A stretch of DNA of 64,000 bases from NCBI GenBank assembly GCA_963846635.1, contig CAWJXM010000023.1, forward strand, positions 62,001 to 126,000, in the 5' to 3' direction. Shown here in pieces: positions 35,546 through 44,126 of this stretch. The first letter of the stretch is position 1. Every line of letters starts with the position of its first letter. The translations under genes were made by a program, and so were the position numbers. This DNA is from AP-15 sp963846635. Its GTDB lineage: Bacteria; Pseudomonadota; Alphaproteobacteria; ATCC43930; CGMCC-115725. The notes beneath the pieces were generated by a model. The model was not told the origin of the DNA. It made no database searches and saw only the letters and a list, made by a program, of their open reading frames with translations.

Positions 35546-36538
35546 ATGATTGACCCATTTGGACGGAAAATTACCTATCTGCGCGTATCGGTCACCGATC
35601 GCTGCGACTTCCGCTGCGTCTATTGCATGGCGGAAGAAATGACTTTTCTGCCAAAGGCCGAGCTGTTGACCCTCGAAGAGCTCGATCGAGTGTGCAGCGC
35701 TTTCGTACAGCTCGGCGTCAAGAAATTGCGATTGACCGGCGGCGAGCCGCTAGTGCGCCGCGGCATCATGACCCTGTTTCGATCTCTCGGCAGGCATCTC
35801 ACAACAGGTGCGCTCGAGGAATTGACGCTGACGACCAACGGCAGCCAACTGGCCCGCTATGCCGGCGACTTGCGCGAGGCCGGGGTACGCCGGGTCAATG
35901 TTTCGCTCGACACGCTCGACCCGGCGAAATTCACCGAGATCACTCGTCGCGGCCAACTCGGTGTCGTGCTCGATGGGCTGAGCGCCGCGAAAGCGGCCGG
36001 GCTTGCGGTCAAGATCAACACCGTGGCGCTGCGGAGCGTCAACGACGATGAGTTCGACCGCCTCGTCTCATGGTGCGGCGACCAGGGCTTTGACCTGGTA
36101 TTTATCGAAGTCATGCCGATGGGCGACATCGGCGGCGAGAACCGGCTCGAACAATACCTGCCTTTGTCGATGGTCCGTGCCCGGCTCGAACGGCACTGGA
36201 CGCTCGACGACACCGATTATCGCACCGGCGGGCCGGCGCGCTATGTCAGCGTGCGCGAGACCGGGCGACGGCTTGGTTTCATCACACCGTTGACCCACAA
36301 CTTTTGCGAAAGCTGCAACCGTGTGCGGCTGACCTGCACGGGCACGCTTTACATGTGCCTCGGCCAGGAGGATGCCGCCGACTTGCGCACGCCATTACGC
36401 CAATCCGAAGGCGACGAGGCTCTTGTGGCGGCGATCGCCGAGGCGATTGGACGCAAGCCGCGCGGCCATGATTTCATAATCGACCGGCGGCACAACCGGC
36501 CTGCCGTTGCCCGGCATATGAGCGTGACCGGCGGGTGA
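35546..36538 (+). CDS. moaA: GTP 3',8-cyclase MoaA
   Basis: A 330-residue radical SAM enzyme. The N-terminal cluster motif is CDFRCVYC (C20, C24, C27), the SAM region GGEPLVRRGI follows, and the C-terminal second [4Fe-4S] cluster is in NFCESCNRVRLTCTGTLYMC. The protein ends with the conserved GG. It converts GTP to 3',8-cyclo-dihydro-GTP, the first step of molybdenum-cofactor synthesis. This fits the presence of a molybdenum hydroxylase subunit 15 kb away. The stop overlaps the start of the NAD kinase gene by four bases, so the two are translationally coupled. Confidence 0.96.
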   Translation: MIDPFGRKITYLRVSVTDRCDFRCVYCMAEEMTFLPKAELLTLEELDRVCSAFVQLGVKKLRLTGGEPLVRRGIMTLFRSLGRHLTTGALEELTLTTNGSQLARYAGDLREAGVRRVNVSLDTLDPAKFTEITRRGQLGVVLDGLSAAKAAGLAVKINTVALRSVNDDEFDRLVSWCGDQGFDLVFIEVMPMGDIGGENRLEQYLPLSMVRARLERHWTLDDTDYRTGGPARYVSVRETGRRLGFITPLTHNFCESCNRVRLTCTGTLYMCLGQEDAADLRTPLRQSEGDEALVAAIAEAIGRKPRGHDFIIDRRHNRPAVARHMSVTGG

Positions 36539-37320
36539 CGGGGTCTGCGCCGCCCGGCGCCCCACTGGTTTCGGTTGTTGCGGCCGATACCGAGGCGGCG
36601 CAGCAAGCGCGGGCGGAACTCGAGCACCTCTATTCTTGCGTCCCCTCAGAAGATGCGGAAGTGATCATATCGCTCGGCGGCGACGGCTTTATGCTCGAGA
36701 CGTTGCATCGCTTCCTGCCGCAACGGCTGCCGATCTATGGCATGCATCGCGGCAGCGTCGGCTTTTTGATGAACTCCTACCGTCCAGACGGGCTGTTCGA
36801 GCGGCTGGCGGAGGCTCAGCCCGTGATCCTGCATCCGCTCGAGATGCTCGCCCGCAATGAGCATGGCAGCTGCCATCGTGCACTCGCCTTTAACGAGGTC
36901 TCGCTGTTGCGCGAGAGCCGCCAGGCGGCAAAGCTTAGGGTTACGGTCGATGGCGTCGTCCGCCTCGACGAGCTGACGGCCGACGGCATCCTCGTCGCGA
37001 CCCCGGTCGGCAGCACCGCCTACAATCTGTCGGCGCACGGCCCGATCATCCCGCTTGGCGCCGGGGTTCTGGCATTGACGCCGATCAGCGCGTTTCGGCC
37101 GCGGCGATGGCGCGGTGCGTTGCTGCGCCATCAAGCACAAATACGGATCGACGCGCTCGAAACTGACAAGCGCCCGGTCAGTGCCGTCGCCGATTTTACC
37201 GAGGCGCGCGATGTCGTCAGCGTCGAAATCCACGAAAATCGCGATATCGCGATGACATTGCTGTTCGACCACGAAGCCAACCTCGAAGAACGCGTCTTCA
37301 AGGAACAATTCGCGCCCTGA
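36535..37320 (+). CDS. nadK: NAD kinase
   Basis: A 261-residue protein with the NAD kinase motifs: IISLGGDGFMLETLHRFLPQ (the GGDG loop, catalytic Asp50), GMHRGSVGFLMN, LAFNEVSLLRES, and LTADGILVATPVGSTAYNLS with AHGPIIP. It phosphorylates NAD+ to NADP+ in the cytoplasm, using ATP. The GTG start overlaps the moaA stop (GTGA), which supports it. The length equals that of other short alphaproteobacterial NAD kinases. Coupling with moaA is a common arrangement in this class. Confidence 0.94.
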   Translation: MTGSAPPGAPLVSVVAADTEAAQQARAELEHLYSCVPSEDAEVIISLGGDGFMLETLHRFLPQRLPIYGMHRGSVGFLMNSYRPDGLFERLAEAQPVILHPLEMLARNEHGSCHRALAFNEVSLLRESRQAAKLRVTVDGVVRLDELTADGILVATPVGSTAYNLSAHGPIIPLGAGVLALTPISAFRPRRWRGALLRHQAQIRIDALETDKRPVSAVADFTEARDVVSVEIHENRDIAMTLLFDHEANLEERVFKEQFAP

Positions 37321-37368
37321 GCTGGCGGAGGGGGGCCCTCTTCCGCGAAGAGCCGCTGCCTCGATTGC

Positions 37369-37850
37369 GTTAGAGCCGAATTGTCCAGCTGGCCCGACAT
37401 TCACATTTGCGACGTCTTTCCATTTTTCGTAGAGACTCCCCGGGTCCCGCATGGCGCCAACTACACCGGCCGAATGCTGCACAGCCCGCGCCGCCAGTTT
37501 ATGGTCCCCAACGTATTGCGGATATGATGGTGCGCCTTGCGATCCGGCCGCGGCCTGGTGCGGTTGTTGGCGGACCGGCTTTTCTAGCCAAACTCGCCCA
37601 TGCCGTGACGCCGCCGATCACCGGGCAGATGGCCGCGGCTATGCTGGAGCTTTATCTTCGGCAAGCCGGTCCGGCGCCGGTCCCCGACGGCAATCTATTC
37701 GCACCCGTTGCCCTGGGCGACACGTCGCATGGCGGCTGGGGGAAGCAGAATCGGTCACTTGTCGGCGCTGCGCTGACGGCATCCGGAGTTGGCGCGCTGT
37801 GGGCGACGATCCGGCACAACAAGACTGGGGCCACTGCTTCCAGCGAATAA
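37369..37850 (+). pseudogene. Short-chain dehydrogenase (SDR), C-terminal remnant with a frameshift
   Basis: Reading one frame from about 37375 gives VRAELSSWPDIHICDVFPFF and VETPRVPHGANYTGRMLHSP; after a one-base shift near 37485 the next frame continues APPVYGPQRIADMMVRLAIR, PRPGAVVGGPAFLAKLAHAV and TPPITGQMAAAMLELYLRQA to the end. This is the C-terminal half of SDR enzymes of the type with an extended tail. The NAD-binding GxxxGxG and the catalytic Ser-Tyr-Lys are absent. The gene lost its 5' half beside nadK. The tail keeps coding character to the stop, so decay is recent. Confidence 0.6.
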
Positions 37851-37884
37851 AAGACCGCGGCCGCCGCCACGACGACCCCTCGTG

Positions 37885-38469
37885 TTAGATCGACGCGGCT
37901 GGGGTGGTGGCCGCCGTTTCGCGTGTTTCCCACTGCTGCTGGCTGCGCGGCCGCAACGGGTCGGGCGTGCGGAAGGCGCGCGGCGCTTCAAAGTTGCGCG
38001 CTGCACCACGGGCAGCTTGCAGGCCCTTTGGGAAGCCGGTGCGGTCACGGTAGTCGGTGCGGGCGCTGTTGCGGCTGCCCTTTTCCGCCGCGAGCCGGGT
38101 CGCACAGAAAACGTCGAGCGTGGTAACACCGGCAAGCAAGCCGAGGGAGAGCAGCGTTCTGGGCTTGGTCCGTTTTTCTGCGCCCGCGGCAACCGTCGCA
38201 ATATCGGCAACATCGCCCGCGACACGGGCCCATACCCAGGGTGTGGCGTCATGGCTCGTCAGGATTGCGAGGCCGTTTGCAATTTCGCGCCCGCCATAGC
38301 CTCGTATCAGGCCGTGCAAGCCGCTGAGCCCGACCGCGCGACTGATCGCACCCGCCGCGAGCACTTCTGACAGCCCGAGTGCAAGTGAAAAGTAACCAAT
38401 CCCCTTGGCCATTTGGTCATTCGCCGAGCAGGAACAGCCGGGCAGTGCAGTTCGTGGCACATTGGACAT
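37885..38469 (-). CDS. Predicted membrane protein (DUF4267-like)
   Basis: A 194-residue protein with several predicted membrane segments: IGYFSLALGLSEVLAAGAIS, LIRGYGGREIANGLAIL, VWARVAGDVADIATVAAG and LLSLGLLAGVTTLDVFCATR. This pattern occurs in small membrane proteins beside cyclase/dehydrase and SDR genes. The last 60 residues are hydrophilic and rich in Arg and Pro, possibly unconserved. The ATG at 38469 is preferred, with GAGG nine bases before it; a TTG at 38484 that overlaps the upstream dehydrogenase stop is the alternative. It is cotranscribed with that dehydrogenase. Function unknown. Confidence 0.68.
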   Translation of the reverse strand: MSNVPRTALPGCSCSANDQMAKGIGYFSLALGLSEVLAAGAISRAVGLSGLHGLIRGYGGREIANGLAILTSHDATPWVWARVAGDVADIATVAAGAEKRTKPRTLLSLGLLAGVTTLDVFCATRLAAEKGSRNSARTDYRDRTGFPKGLQAARGAARNFEAPRAFRTPDPLRPRSQQQWETRETAATTPAASI

Positions 38470-38480
38470 GTGTGGTGTCC

Positions 38481-39653
38481 TCAAGGCTTGAGCATGACTT
38501 TGATGCAGCCGTCCTGCTTGTCGCGGAAGGCTTTGTACATTTCCGGGCCCTGATCGAGACCGACCTTGTGCGTGATCACAAAGGAGGGATCGATCTCGTC
38601 ATCGAGAACCCGTTGCAGTAAATCGTCGGTCCAGCGATTGACGTGGGTTTGGCCGGTGCGGAGGGTTAGGCCTTTGTTCATCAAAGCGCCAAACGGGATC
38701 TTGTCGAGCAGTCCGCCATAGACCCCGGGTACCGAAAGTGTGCCCGCCGGCCGACAGACATAGATCATCTCGCGCAGCACATGCGGACGGTCGGTCTCCA
38801 GCATCATCGCCTGCTTGGCGCGATCATACATCGCATCGACCGTGCTCGTCGCATGCGCTTCCAAGCCCACGGCATCGATGCATTTCTCGGGTCCCTTGCC
38901 GTCGGTCAGGTCGTTTAGTCGCTCGACTGTGCTCTCTTCCTCGAAATTGATTGTGGTGGCACCGCCTGCTTGCGCCATCGACAACCGCTCGGGCAGCCGG
39001 TCGATGGCGATGACCTGTTTGGCGCCGAGCAGGATGGCGCTGCGGATTGCCATCTGACCGACCGGGCCGCAGCTCCAGATCGCGACGGTATCGGAGGGCT
39101 CGATGTCGCATTGCACCGCGGCCTGCCAGCCGGTCGGGAAGATGTCGCTCAGAAACAGCAGCTTCTCGTCGGGTACCCCGTCCGGCACCTTGATGTGCGT
39201 GGCATCGGCAAAGGGCACGCGCAGGTACTCGGCTTGTCCGCCGGGATAGCCGCCCGTCAGATGAGTGTAGCCGAACAGCCCAGCCGTCGTGTGGCCAAAT
39301 ACCGTGTCGGCGAGCTTTTTGTTGCGGTTGGTGCGCTCGCAGACCGAAAAATTACCGCGGCGGCACTGCTCGCATTCGCCACAAATAATCGTAAATGGCA
39401 CGACGATGCGATCGCCGACTTTGAGCTTGCCCTTTGCAGCCGAGCCGACCTCAACCACTTCGCCCATGGTCTCGTGGCCCATGATGTCGCCCTTTTTCAT
39501 GCCGGGCATGAAATGGTCGAAGAGGTGCAGGTCCGAGCCGCAAATCGCACAACTCGTGACCTTAATGATAGCATCGCGATCATTCTCGATCCGGGGATCG
39601 GGAACAGTATCGCAGCGAATATCCGTGGTACCGTGCCAGACGAGGGCCCTCAT
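38481..39653 (-). CDS. Zinc-dependent alcohol dehydrogenase, glutathione-independent formaldehyde dehydrogenase-like
   Basis: A 390-residue medium-chain dehydrogenase. Catalytic-zinc ligands lie in SCAICGSDLHLF and GHETMGEVVEVG, structural-zinc cysteines in CGECEQCRRGNFSVCE, and the NAD-binding fold in TVAIWSCGPVGQMAIRSAIL, followed by AIDRLPERLSMAQAGGATTI. The inserted segment FGYTHLTGGYPGGQAEYLRV and the DIFPTGWQAAVQC strand match the formaldehyde-dehydrogenase / FdhA-like subgroup. The physiological substrate is uncertain. GGAGAG lies upstream of the ATG. The downstream membrane-protein gene follows by 11 bases. Confidence 0.9.
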   Translation of the reverse strand: MRALVWHGTTDIRCDTVPDPRIENDRDAIIKVTSCAICGSDLHLFDHFMPGMKKGDIMGHETMGEVVEVGSAAKGKLKVGDRIVVPFTIICGECEQCRRGNFSVCERTNRNKKLADTVFGHTTAGLFGYTHLTGGYPGGQAEYLRVPFADATHIKVPDGVPDEKLLFLSDIFPTGWQAAVQCDIEPSDTVAIWSCGPVGQMAIRSAILLGAKQVIAIDRLPERLSMAQAGGATTINFEEESTVERLNDLTDGKGPEKCIDAVGLEAHATSTVDAMYDRAKQAMMLETDRPHVLREMIYVCRPAGTLSVPGVYGGLLDKIPFGALMNKGLTLRTGQTHVNRWTDDLLQRVLDDEIDPSFVITHKVGLDQGPEMYKAFRDKQDGCIKVMLKP

Positions 39654-40076
39654 GACGGCTCTCCATGTTGTGTTTTGCTTTGGCGCCGCGAGCTACTCGC
39701 CTTCGTTCGGACTTAGCCCGCGATTCCGCTCAGGCACAGAACGTCATTTGTGCGGGGCGGTTCCGGGCTCCACTTAAAAACAAAATCCCGCGAGACGGTC
39801 GGCCGCGCCGCGCCCGAGCCGACCCTACGGCCCTCGATTATCTACGGGGCGCGCGTTATCACAGACTGCGATTCGGCCCTTCGCTCCCGACAAACTCAGA
39901 GATTTGCCCGCCAGCGCGCGATGGCAGCTGAAAAATTTGGTGCGACAAAAGATTGAACGGGTCCTGGGTATAATCCTGTCCGCCAGGACGCGGGCCCGAT
40001 TGCCGTTGGCCGACCGGGTGGCGGGCGGCACCGAACCTCGGCAGTCGGGGTTCAATGCGGCAATAGGGGAGCGAGA
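39654..40076. other. Intergenic region without a supported gene
   Basis: This 423-base divergent region holds the promoters of the zinc dehydrogenase (left) and of the DUF1501 gene (right). Short open frames have no ribosome-binding sites or family similarity. AGGGGAG stands eight bases before the DUF1501 start. No clear operator or terminator was seen. Confidence 0.4.
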
Positions 40077-41300
40077 ATGAACCGGCGCGATTTCTTAAGG
40101 CTATCGGCGGCGCCGGTGCTGCTGCCTGTCGGCCGCAGCGCTTGGGCAGCACTCGCGGGGGGCGGGCCGAAGCGGCTCGTGGTTATTTTCCTTCGCGGTG
40201 CGATCGACGGCATCAACGTCGTCATCCCTTATGATGAGAAGGCCTATTACGACGTCCGCCCGACGATCGCGATCGGGCGGCCCGGGACGGATGGCGGCGT
40301 GCTGCCCCTCGACAGCCATTTCGGGCTCCACCCGGCGCTTCTCAGCCTGCTGCCGTTATGGAGCAACAAGGCCCTAGCCTTCATCCACGCGGCGGGATCG
40401 CCCGACCCGACCCGCTCCCATTTTGATGCGCAGCTCTTCATCGAGAATGGCACGCCCGGACGCAACGCGACGCCGGATGGGTGGATGAACCGACTGCTTG
40501 CGGCGCTGCCTGCACCGCACGGTCCGACCGACGCGGTCAGCATCGGTCCGACCCTGCCGGCAATCCTCAAGGGCAGACTGCCGGTCGCAAATTTGCCGCT
40601 AGGTCCCCGAGCTGCAGATCCAATGCCGCTCGACCGTCCGGAGGTGAGCCAGGAATTCGATCGCCTGTATGTCGGCGGCGACGCTATCGCGAGGGCCTAT
40701 CGCGAAGGCCGGGCGGCGCGCGCCGAGTTACTCGGCGATCTCGCTGAGGAGATGCGGCGCGCCGACAACGGCGCCCCACCGCCCAGCGGCTTTCCTGCCC
40801 AGGCGGCACAACTCGGTCATCTACTCCGCCGCGACCAGCGCATCCGGCTCGCCTTCGCCAGCCTCGGAGGCTGGGACACCCACGTTAACCAGGGTAATCA
40901 AAAAGGCCAGCTCGCCAATCATTTGCGGCCTCTCGGCGACGGTCTAGCTATCTTGGCAACAGAACTGGGACAAGCGTGGAGCGACACTGTCATTGTTGTT
41001 CTCTCCGAATTCGGCCGCACGGTGCACGAGAATGGCAATGGCGGGACCGATCACGGCCACGGCAATGTGATCTGGGTTTTGGGCGGCGATGTCCGCGGCG
41101 GTCAGATCTATGGCGATTGGCCCGGGTTGGCGACGCCACAGCTTTACCAGCGCCGCGATCTCACGGTCACCACCGATTACCGTCTCGCCCTCGTCGCCAT
41201 TCTCGAACGCCATTTTCGGCTCGATGACCGACAGCTCGCGGAAGTTTTCCCTGACTTGCCGCCGGGGCGGTCCGAGCTGAGCCAGATGCTGACGACCTAA
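40077..41300 (+). CDS. DUF1501 family protein, Tat-exported
   Basis: A 407-residue protein with a twin-arginine signal: MNRRDFLRLSAAPVLLPVGR followed by SAWA, a plausible cleavage site. The DUF1501 body is sulfatase/alkaline-phosphatase-like: RLVVIFLRGAIDGINVVIPY, HFGLHPALLSLLPLW, IHAAGSPDPTRSHFDAQLFI, LASLGGWDTHVNQG and VVLSEFGRTVHENGNGGTDH. His and Asp residues in SHFD, WDTH and GTDHGHG would bind metal. The family is periplasmic and of unknown function, usually paired with a DUF1800 gene; none lies here. It is monocistronic or leads into the riboflavin genes, 108 bases downstream. Confidence 0.87.
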   Translation: MNRRDFLRLSAAPVLLPVGRSAWAALAGGGPKRLVVIFLRGAIDGINVVIPYDEKAYYDVRPTIAIGRPGTDGGVLPLDSHFGLHPALLSLLPLWSNKALAFIHAAGSPDPTRSHFDAQLFIENGTPGRNATPDGWMNRLLAALPAPHGPTDAVSIGPTLPAILKGRLPVANLPLGPRAADPMPLDRPEVSQEFDRLYVGGDAIARAYREGRAARAELLGDLAEEMRRADNGAPPPSGFPAQAAQLGHLLRRDQRIRLAFASLGGWDTHVNQGNQKGQLANHLRPLGDGLAILATELGQAWSDTVIVVLSEFGRTVHENGNGGTDHGHGNVIWVLGGDVRGGQIYGDWPGLATPQLYQRRDLTVTTDYRLALVAILERHFRLDDRQLAEVFPDLPPGRSELSQMLTT

Positions 41301-41408
41301 TAGCGACAAATCTCGGTGGCTCTCATCGAATCCATCGCGCGAGGATGGCCAACCCGCACGTTTGACAGGCGGCTGGTAAAAGCGCGCCTGGGCTCGTAAC
41401 CTCACCTT

Positions 41409-42047
41409 ATGTTTACCGGGATCATTACCGATGTCGGGCGGATCCGACGCATCCGCCCGGGCACACTTGCCGAGCTGACCATTGCCACCCATTTCGACAT
41501 CGCGGCGATTGCAAGCGGCGCCTCGATTGCATGTTCGGGTGCGTGTCTGACCGTGATTGCCGTGGAGAGCGACGCTTTTCGGGTGCAGGCTTCGGCCGAA
41601 ACCCTGGCGCGCACCACGATCGGCTCCTGGATCGAGGGTACGCCGGTCAATCTCGAACAATCATTGCGAATCGGCGACGAATTGGGCGGACACTTGGTTT
41701 CCGGCCATGTCGACGGATTGGCGCGGATCGTCGAGCGGCGGCCAGAAGCCGAGTTAGTACGGTTTAGCTTTGAGGCGCCGGCAGAGTTGATGCCGTTCAT
41801 TGCCTCCAAAGGCTCGGTGGCGCTCGACGGGGTCAGCCTGACGGTCAACGAGATCGCGGGGAACAGTTTCGGCGTCAACATCATCCCGCACACCCTTGCC
41901 TGCACCAATTTCAAGGAGGCCCGTCCAGGGCAATTGATGAACCTCGAAATCGACACGATCGCGCGCTATGTGGCGCGGCTGTTGGGTGTCTCCGCACTTG
42001 GCGCTGCGACAACCACGCCCGACACCATCTCGGGCCTGACACCATGA
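41409..42047 (+). CDS. ribE: Riboflavin synthase, alpha chain
   Basis: A 212-residue protein made of two tandem lumazine-binding barrels: MFTGIITDVGRIRRI and IACSGACLTVIAVE in the first, then LVSGHVDGLARIVERR and VALDGVSLTVNEIAGNSFGV in the second, ending NLEIDTIARYVARLL. It dismutates two 6,7-dimethyl-8-ribityllumazine molecules to riboflavin. The start is the universally conserved MFTGI. It overlaps ribH by four bases. ribD and ribBA are not in the window, and no FMN riboswitch is visible in the 108 bases upstream. Confidence 0.96.
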   Translation: MFTGIITDVGRIRRIRPGTLAELTIATHFDIAAIASGASIACSGACLTVIAVESDAFRVQASAETLARTTIGSWIEGTPVNLEQSLRIGDELGGHLVSGHVDGLARIVERRPEAELVRFSFEAPAELMPFIASKGSVALDGVSLTVNEIAGNSFGVNIIPHTLACTNFKEARPGQLMNLEIDTIARYVARLLGVSALGAATTTPDTISGLTP

Positions 42048-42490
42048 ACCGGCCGCCCCATATCCTCGTCGTCGAGGCACCTTATTATGCGCATATTGCT
42101 GATCTTTTGCGGCGCGGTGCCGAGCGCGCGCTGACCGCGGCGGGAGCAACATATGAGAATGTGCAGGTGCCGGGCTCGTTCGAAATTCCGGGGGCGATCG
42201 CGCTCGTCGCCCGCGCAACCGACCGGTTCGACGGCTACGTCGCGCTCGGCTGCGTGATCCGCGGCGAGACGACGCACTACGACCATATCTGCGCCGAGAG
42301 CGCGCGCGGCTTGCAAGAGCTGGCGGTCCGTGATCGGCTGGCGATCGGCTATGGCATTCTGACCTGCGAGAATGAAGCCCAGGCTTTGGCGCGCGCCGCA
42401 CCCGAAGGCCGCGACCATGCCGGAGCGGCGGTACGCGCTTGCCTCGCGATCGTCCAGCTCAAGCGGCGCTTTGCTGCGGACGGCGCATGA
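42044..42490 (+). CDS. ribH: 6,7-Dimethyl-8-ribityllumazine synthase
   Basis: A 148-residue protein: PHILVVEAPYYAHIADLLRR, VPGSFEIPGAIALVARATDR, YVALGCVIRGETTHYDHICA and AIGYGILTCENEAQALARA. VPGSFEIP and the GETTHYDHIC loop, with the catalytic His, identify the enzyme. It condenses ribitylaminouracil with dihydroxybutanone phosphate, giving the substrate of RibE. Both ends overlap its neighbours (ATGA), so expression is coupled with ribE and nusB. Confidence 0.95.
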   Translation: MNRPPHILVVEAPYYAHIADLLRRGAERALTAAGATYENVQVPGSFEIPGAIALVARATDRFDGYVALGCVIRGETTHYDHICAESARGLQELAVRDRLAIGYGILTCENEAQALARAAPEGRDHAGAAVRACLAIVQLKRRFAADGA

Positions 42491-42984
42491 CCCACGCCGA
42501 CGATTATACGACGCGCGATGGACGGCCGCGGCTCGGCGGTCGTCGACGCACGGTTGCGCGGCTCGCGGCGGTGCAGGCGCTCTATCAGCTCGAACTGAAC
42601 CCGGCGCTCGACGCCGATACTGTCGTGCGTGAATTCGCCCGCTACCGACTGGGCCAGGAGATCGAGGGCGACCAACTCGCCGAAGCTGACCCGGCTTTTT
42701 TTGCCGATATCGTGCGAGGGGTTGTGGCCGATCAGGAGCGGCTCGACGCCGACATCGCGACCGCGCTGGTCGAGGATTGGCCGCTGGCGCGGCTCGATTC
42801 GGTGTTGCGCGCGATCTTGCGCGCCGGCGCCTGGGAGTTGGTTCATCGCGCCGATGTGCCGGCGCGCGTGTCGATCAGCGAATATATCTCGATCGCCCAC
42901 GCCTTCTTCACCGGCAAGGAGCCGGCACTCGCCAATGGCGTCCTCGACCGGCTCGCCCGCAATCTCCGCCCGGCGGATATGTAA
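42487..42984 (+). CDS. nusB: Transcription antitermination factor NusB
   Basis: A 165-residue all-helical protein: RRTVARLAAVQALYQLELNP, PAFFADIVRGVVADQERLDA, DSVLRAILRAGAWELVHRAD and VPARVSISEYISIAHAFFTG, ending LANGVLDRLARNLRP. NusB with NusE binds boxA of rRNA operons for antitermination. The start at 42487 overlaps the ribH stop (ATGA) and gives the usual short basic N-terminus; an in-frame upstream start would lie inside ribH. Placement after ribH is conserved across proteobacteria. Confidence 0.95.
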   Translation: MTHADDYTTRDGRPRLGGRRRTVARLAAVQALYQLELNPALDADTVVREFARYRLGQEIEGDQLAEADPAFFADIVRGVVADQERLDADIATALVEDWPLARLDSVLRAILRAGAWELVHRADVPARVSISEYISIAHAFFTGKEPALANGVLDRLARNLRPADM

Positions 42985-42985
42985 G

Positions 42986-43984
42986 ATGGCAAACTGCCCC
43001 GATAACACCGCCGCGGGGCTGGGCGAGTTCGAGCGAATCCGCCGGTTTTTCGCCCCGCTGGCCGGGCCGGGCGGTCTTGGGCTCGTCGACGATGCGGCTC
43101 TTGCCGATTGCCGGACCGGCCATCGGCTGGTCGTGACCGCCGATGCGATGGTCGCTGGCGTGCATTTCCTGCCCGAAGACCCGCCCGATCTCATCGCGAA
43201 AAAATTGCTGCGTGTCAATCTATCGGATCTGGCGGCGATGGGTGCGCGGCCATTGCACTATTTGCTGACGACGGCGTTGCCGACCTCGCTTGGCGCCGAC
43301 TGGGTCGAGGAGTTTGCGCGCGGACTTGGCGCTGATCAGCAGCTCTATGGGGTCGACCTGTTGGGCGGGGATTCGGTTTCGACGCCCGGGCCGGCGGCGC
43401 TTTCGTTGACGGCGATCGGTGAGGTCGCGGCGGGTGCCGAGATCCGCCGTAGCGGGGCCCGGCCAGGCGATGAGATATGGGTTTCCGGCACGATCGGCGA
43501 TGCTTATCTCGGGCTCGGCATCCTGCGCGGCTGCTATCCCGAGCTTGATGACCAGCATCGCACGGCATTGGTTCGCCGGTTTCAGCTTCCCGAGCCGCGC
43601 GTCCATCTAGGGCCTGCGCTCGCCGGCATCGCGCATGCGATGATCGACGTCTCAGACGGTTTGCTTGCCGATCTTGGCCACATCTGTGAGACCTCCGATG
43701 TGGCGGCAATTGTTGAGCTGCCCGCAGTGCCGATGTCTGCCGCGGCGCGGCGAATAGCGGTGCTGGAGCCGGGCATCGCGGCGCGGCTGGCTACCGGAGG
43801 CGATGATTACGAACTTGCGTTCACGGCAGCGCCGGAGGCGGCTGAAACCATCCGCGGCATCGGAGCCCGGCTCGACGTGGCGGTAGCGCGGATTGGCCGG
43901 ATCGAGGCCGGCCAAGGCGTGCGCCTGGTCGATGCGGCCGGTTGCGAGCTGTTCGTCGAAGCCACCGGCTACCGGCACTTCTGA
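42986..43984 (+). CDS. thiL: Thiamine-monophosphate kinase
   Basis: A 332-residue protein of the PurM fold: FERIRRFFAPLAGPGGLGLV then DDAALADC, VVTADAMVAGVHFLPEDPPD, KKLLRVNLSDLAAMGARPLH, GGDSVSTPGPAALSLTAIGE, MIDVSDGLLADLGHICETSD and RLATGGDDYELAFTA. It phosphorylates thiamine monophosphate to the diphosphate cofactor. The ATG at 42986 lies two bases after the nusB stop. The gene ends the rib-nusB-thiL operon; the next gene is 142 bases downstream. Confidence 0.95.
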   Translation: MANCPDNTAAGLGEFERIRRFFAPLAGPGGLGLVDDAALADCRTGHRLVVTADAMVAGVHFLPEDPPDLIAKKLLRVNLSDLAAMGARPLHYLLTTALPTSLGADWVEEFARGLGADQQLYGVDLLGGDSVSTPGPAALSLTAIGEVAAGAEIRRSGARPGDEIWVSGTIGDAYLGLGILRGCYPELDDQHRTALVRRFQLPEPRVHLGPALAGIAHAMIDVSDGLLADLGHICETSDVAAIVELPAVPMSAAARRIAVLEPGIAARLATGGDDYELAFTAAPEAAETIRGIGARLDVAVARIGRIEAGQGVRLVDAAGCELFVEATGYRHF

Positions 43985-44126
43985 TCGACGTCAGCTGCGC
44001 CAGTGCGGCAATAGGCGTCGCTTACTGGGCCATTGCCCAAGGCATAGGCTTCTGCCATGTTCCGCCGCCGCAACCTGCCCGGACAGGCAGCGGAGTCCCG
44101 TGAATTAGCTTGGTCGTGAGCTTTCG

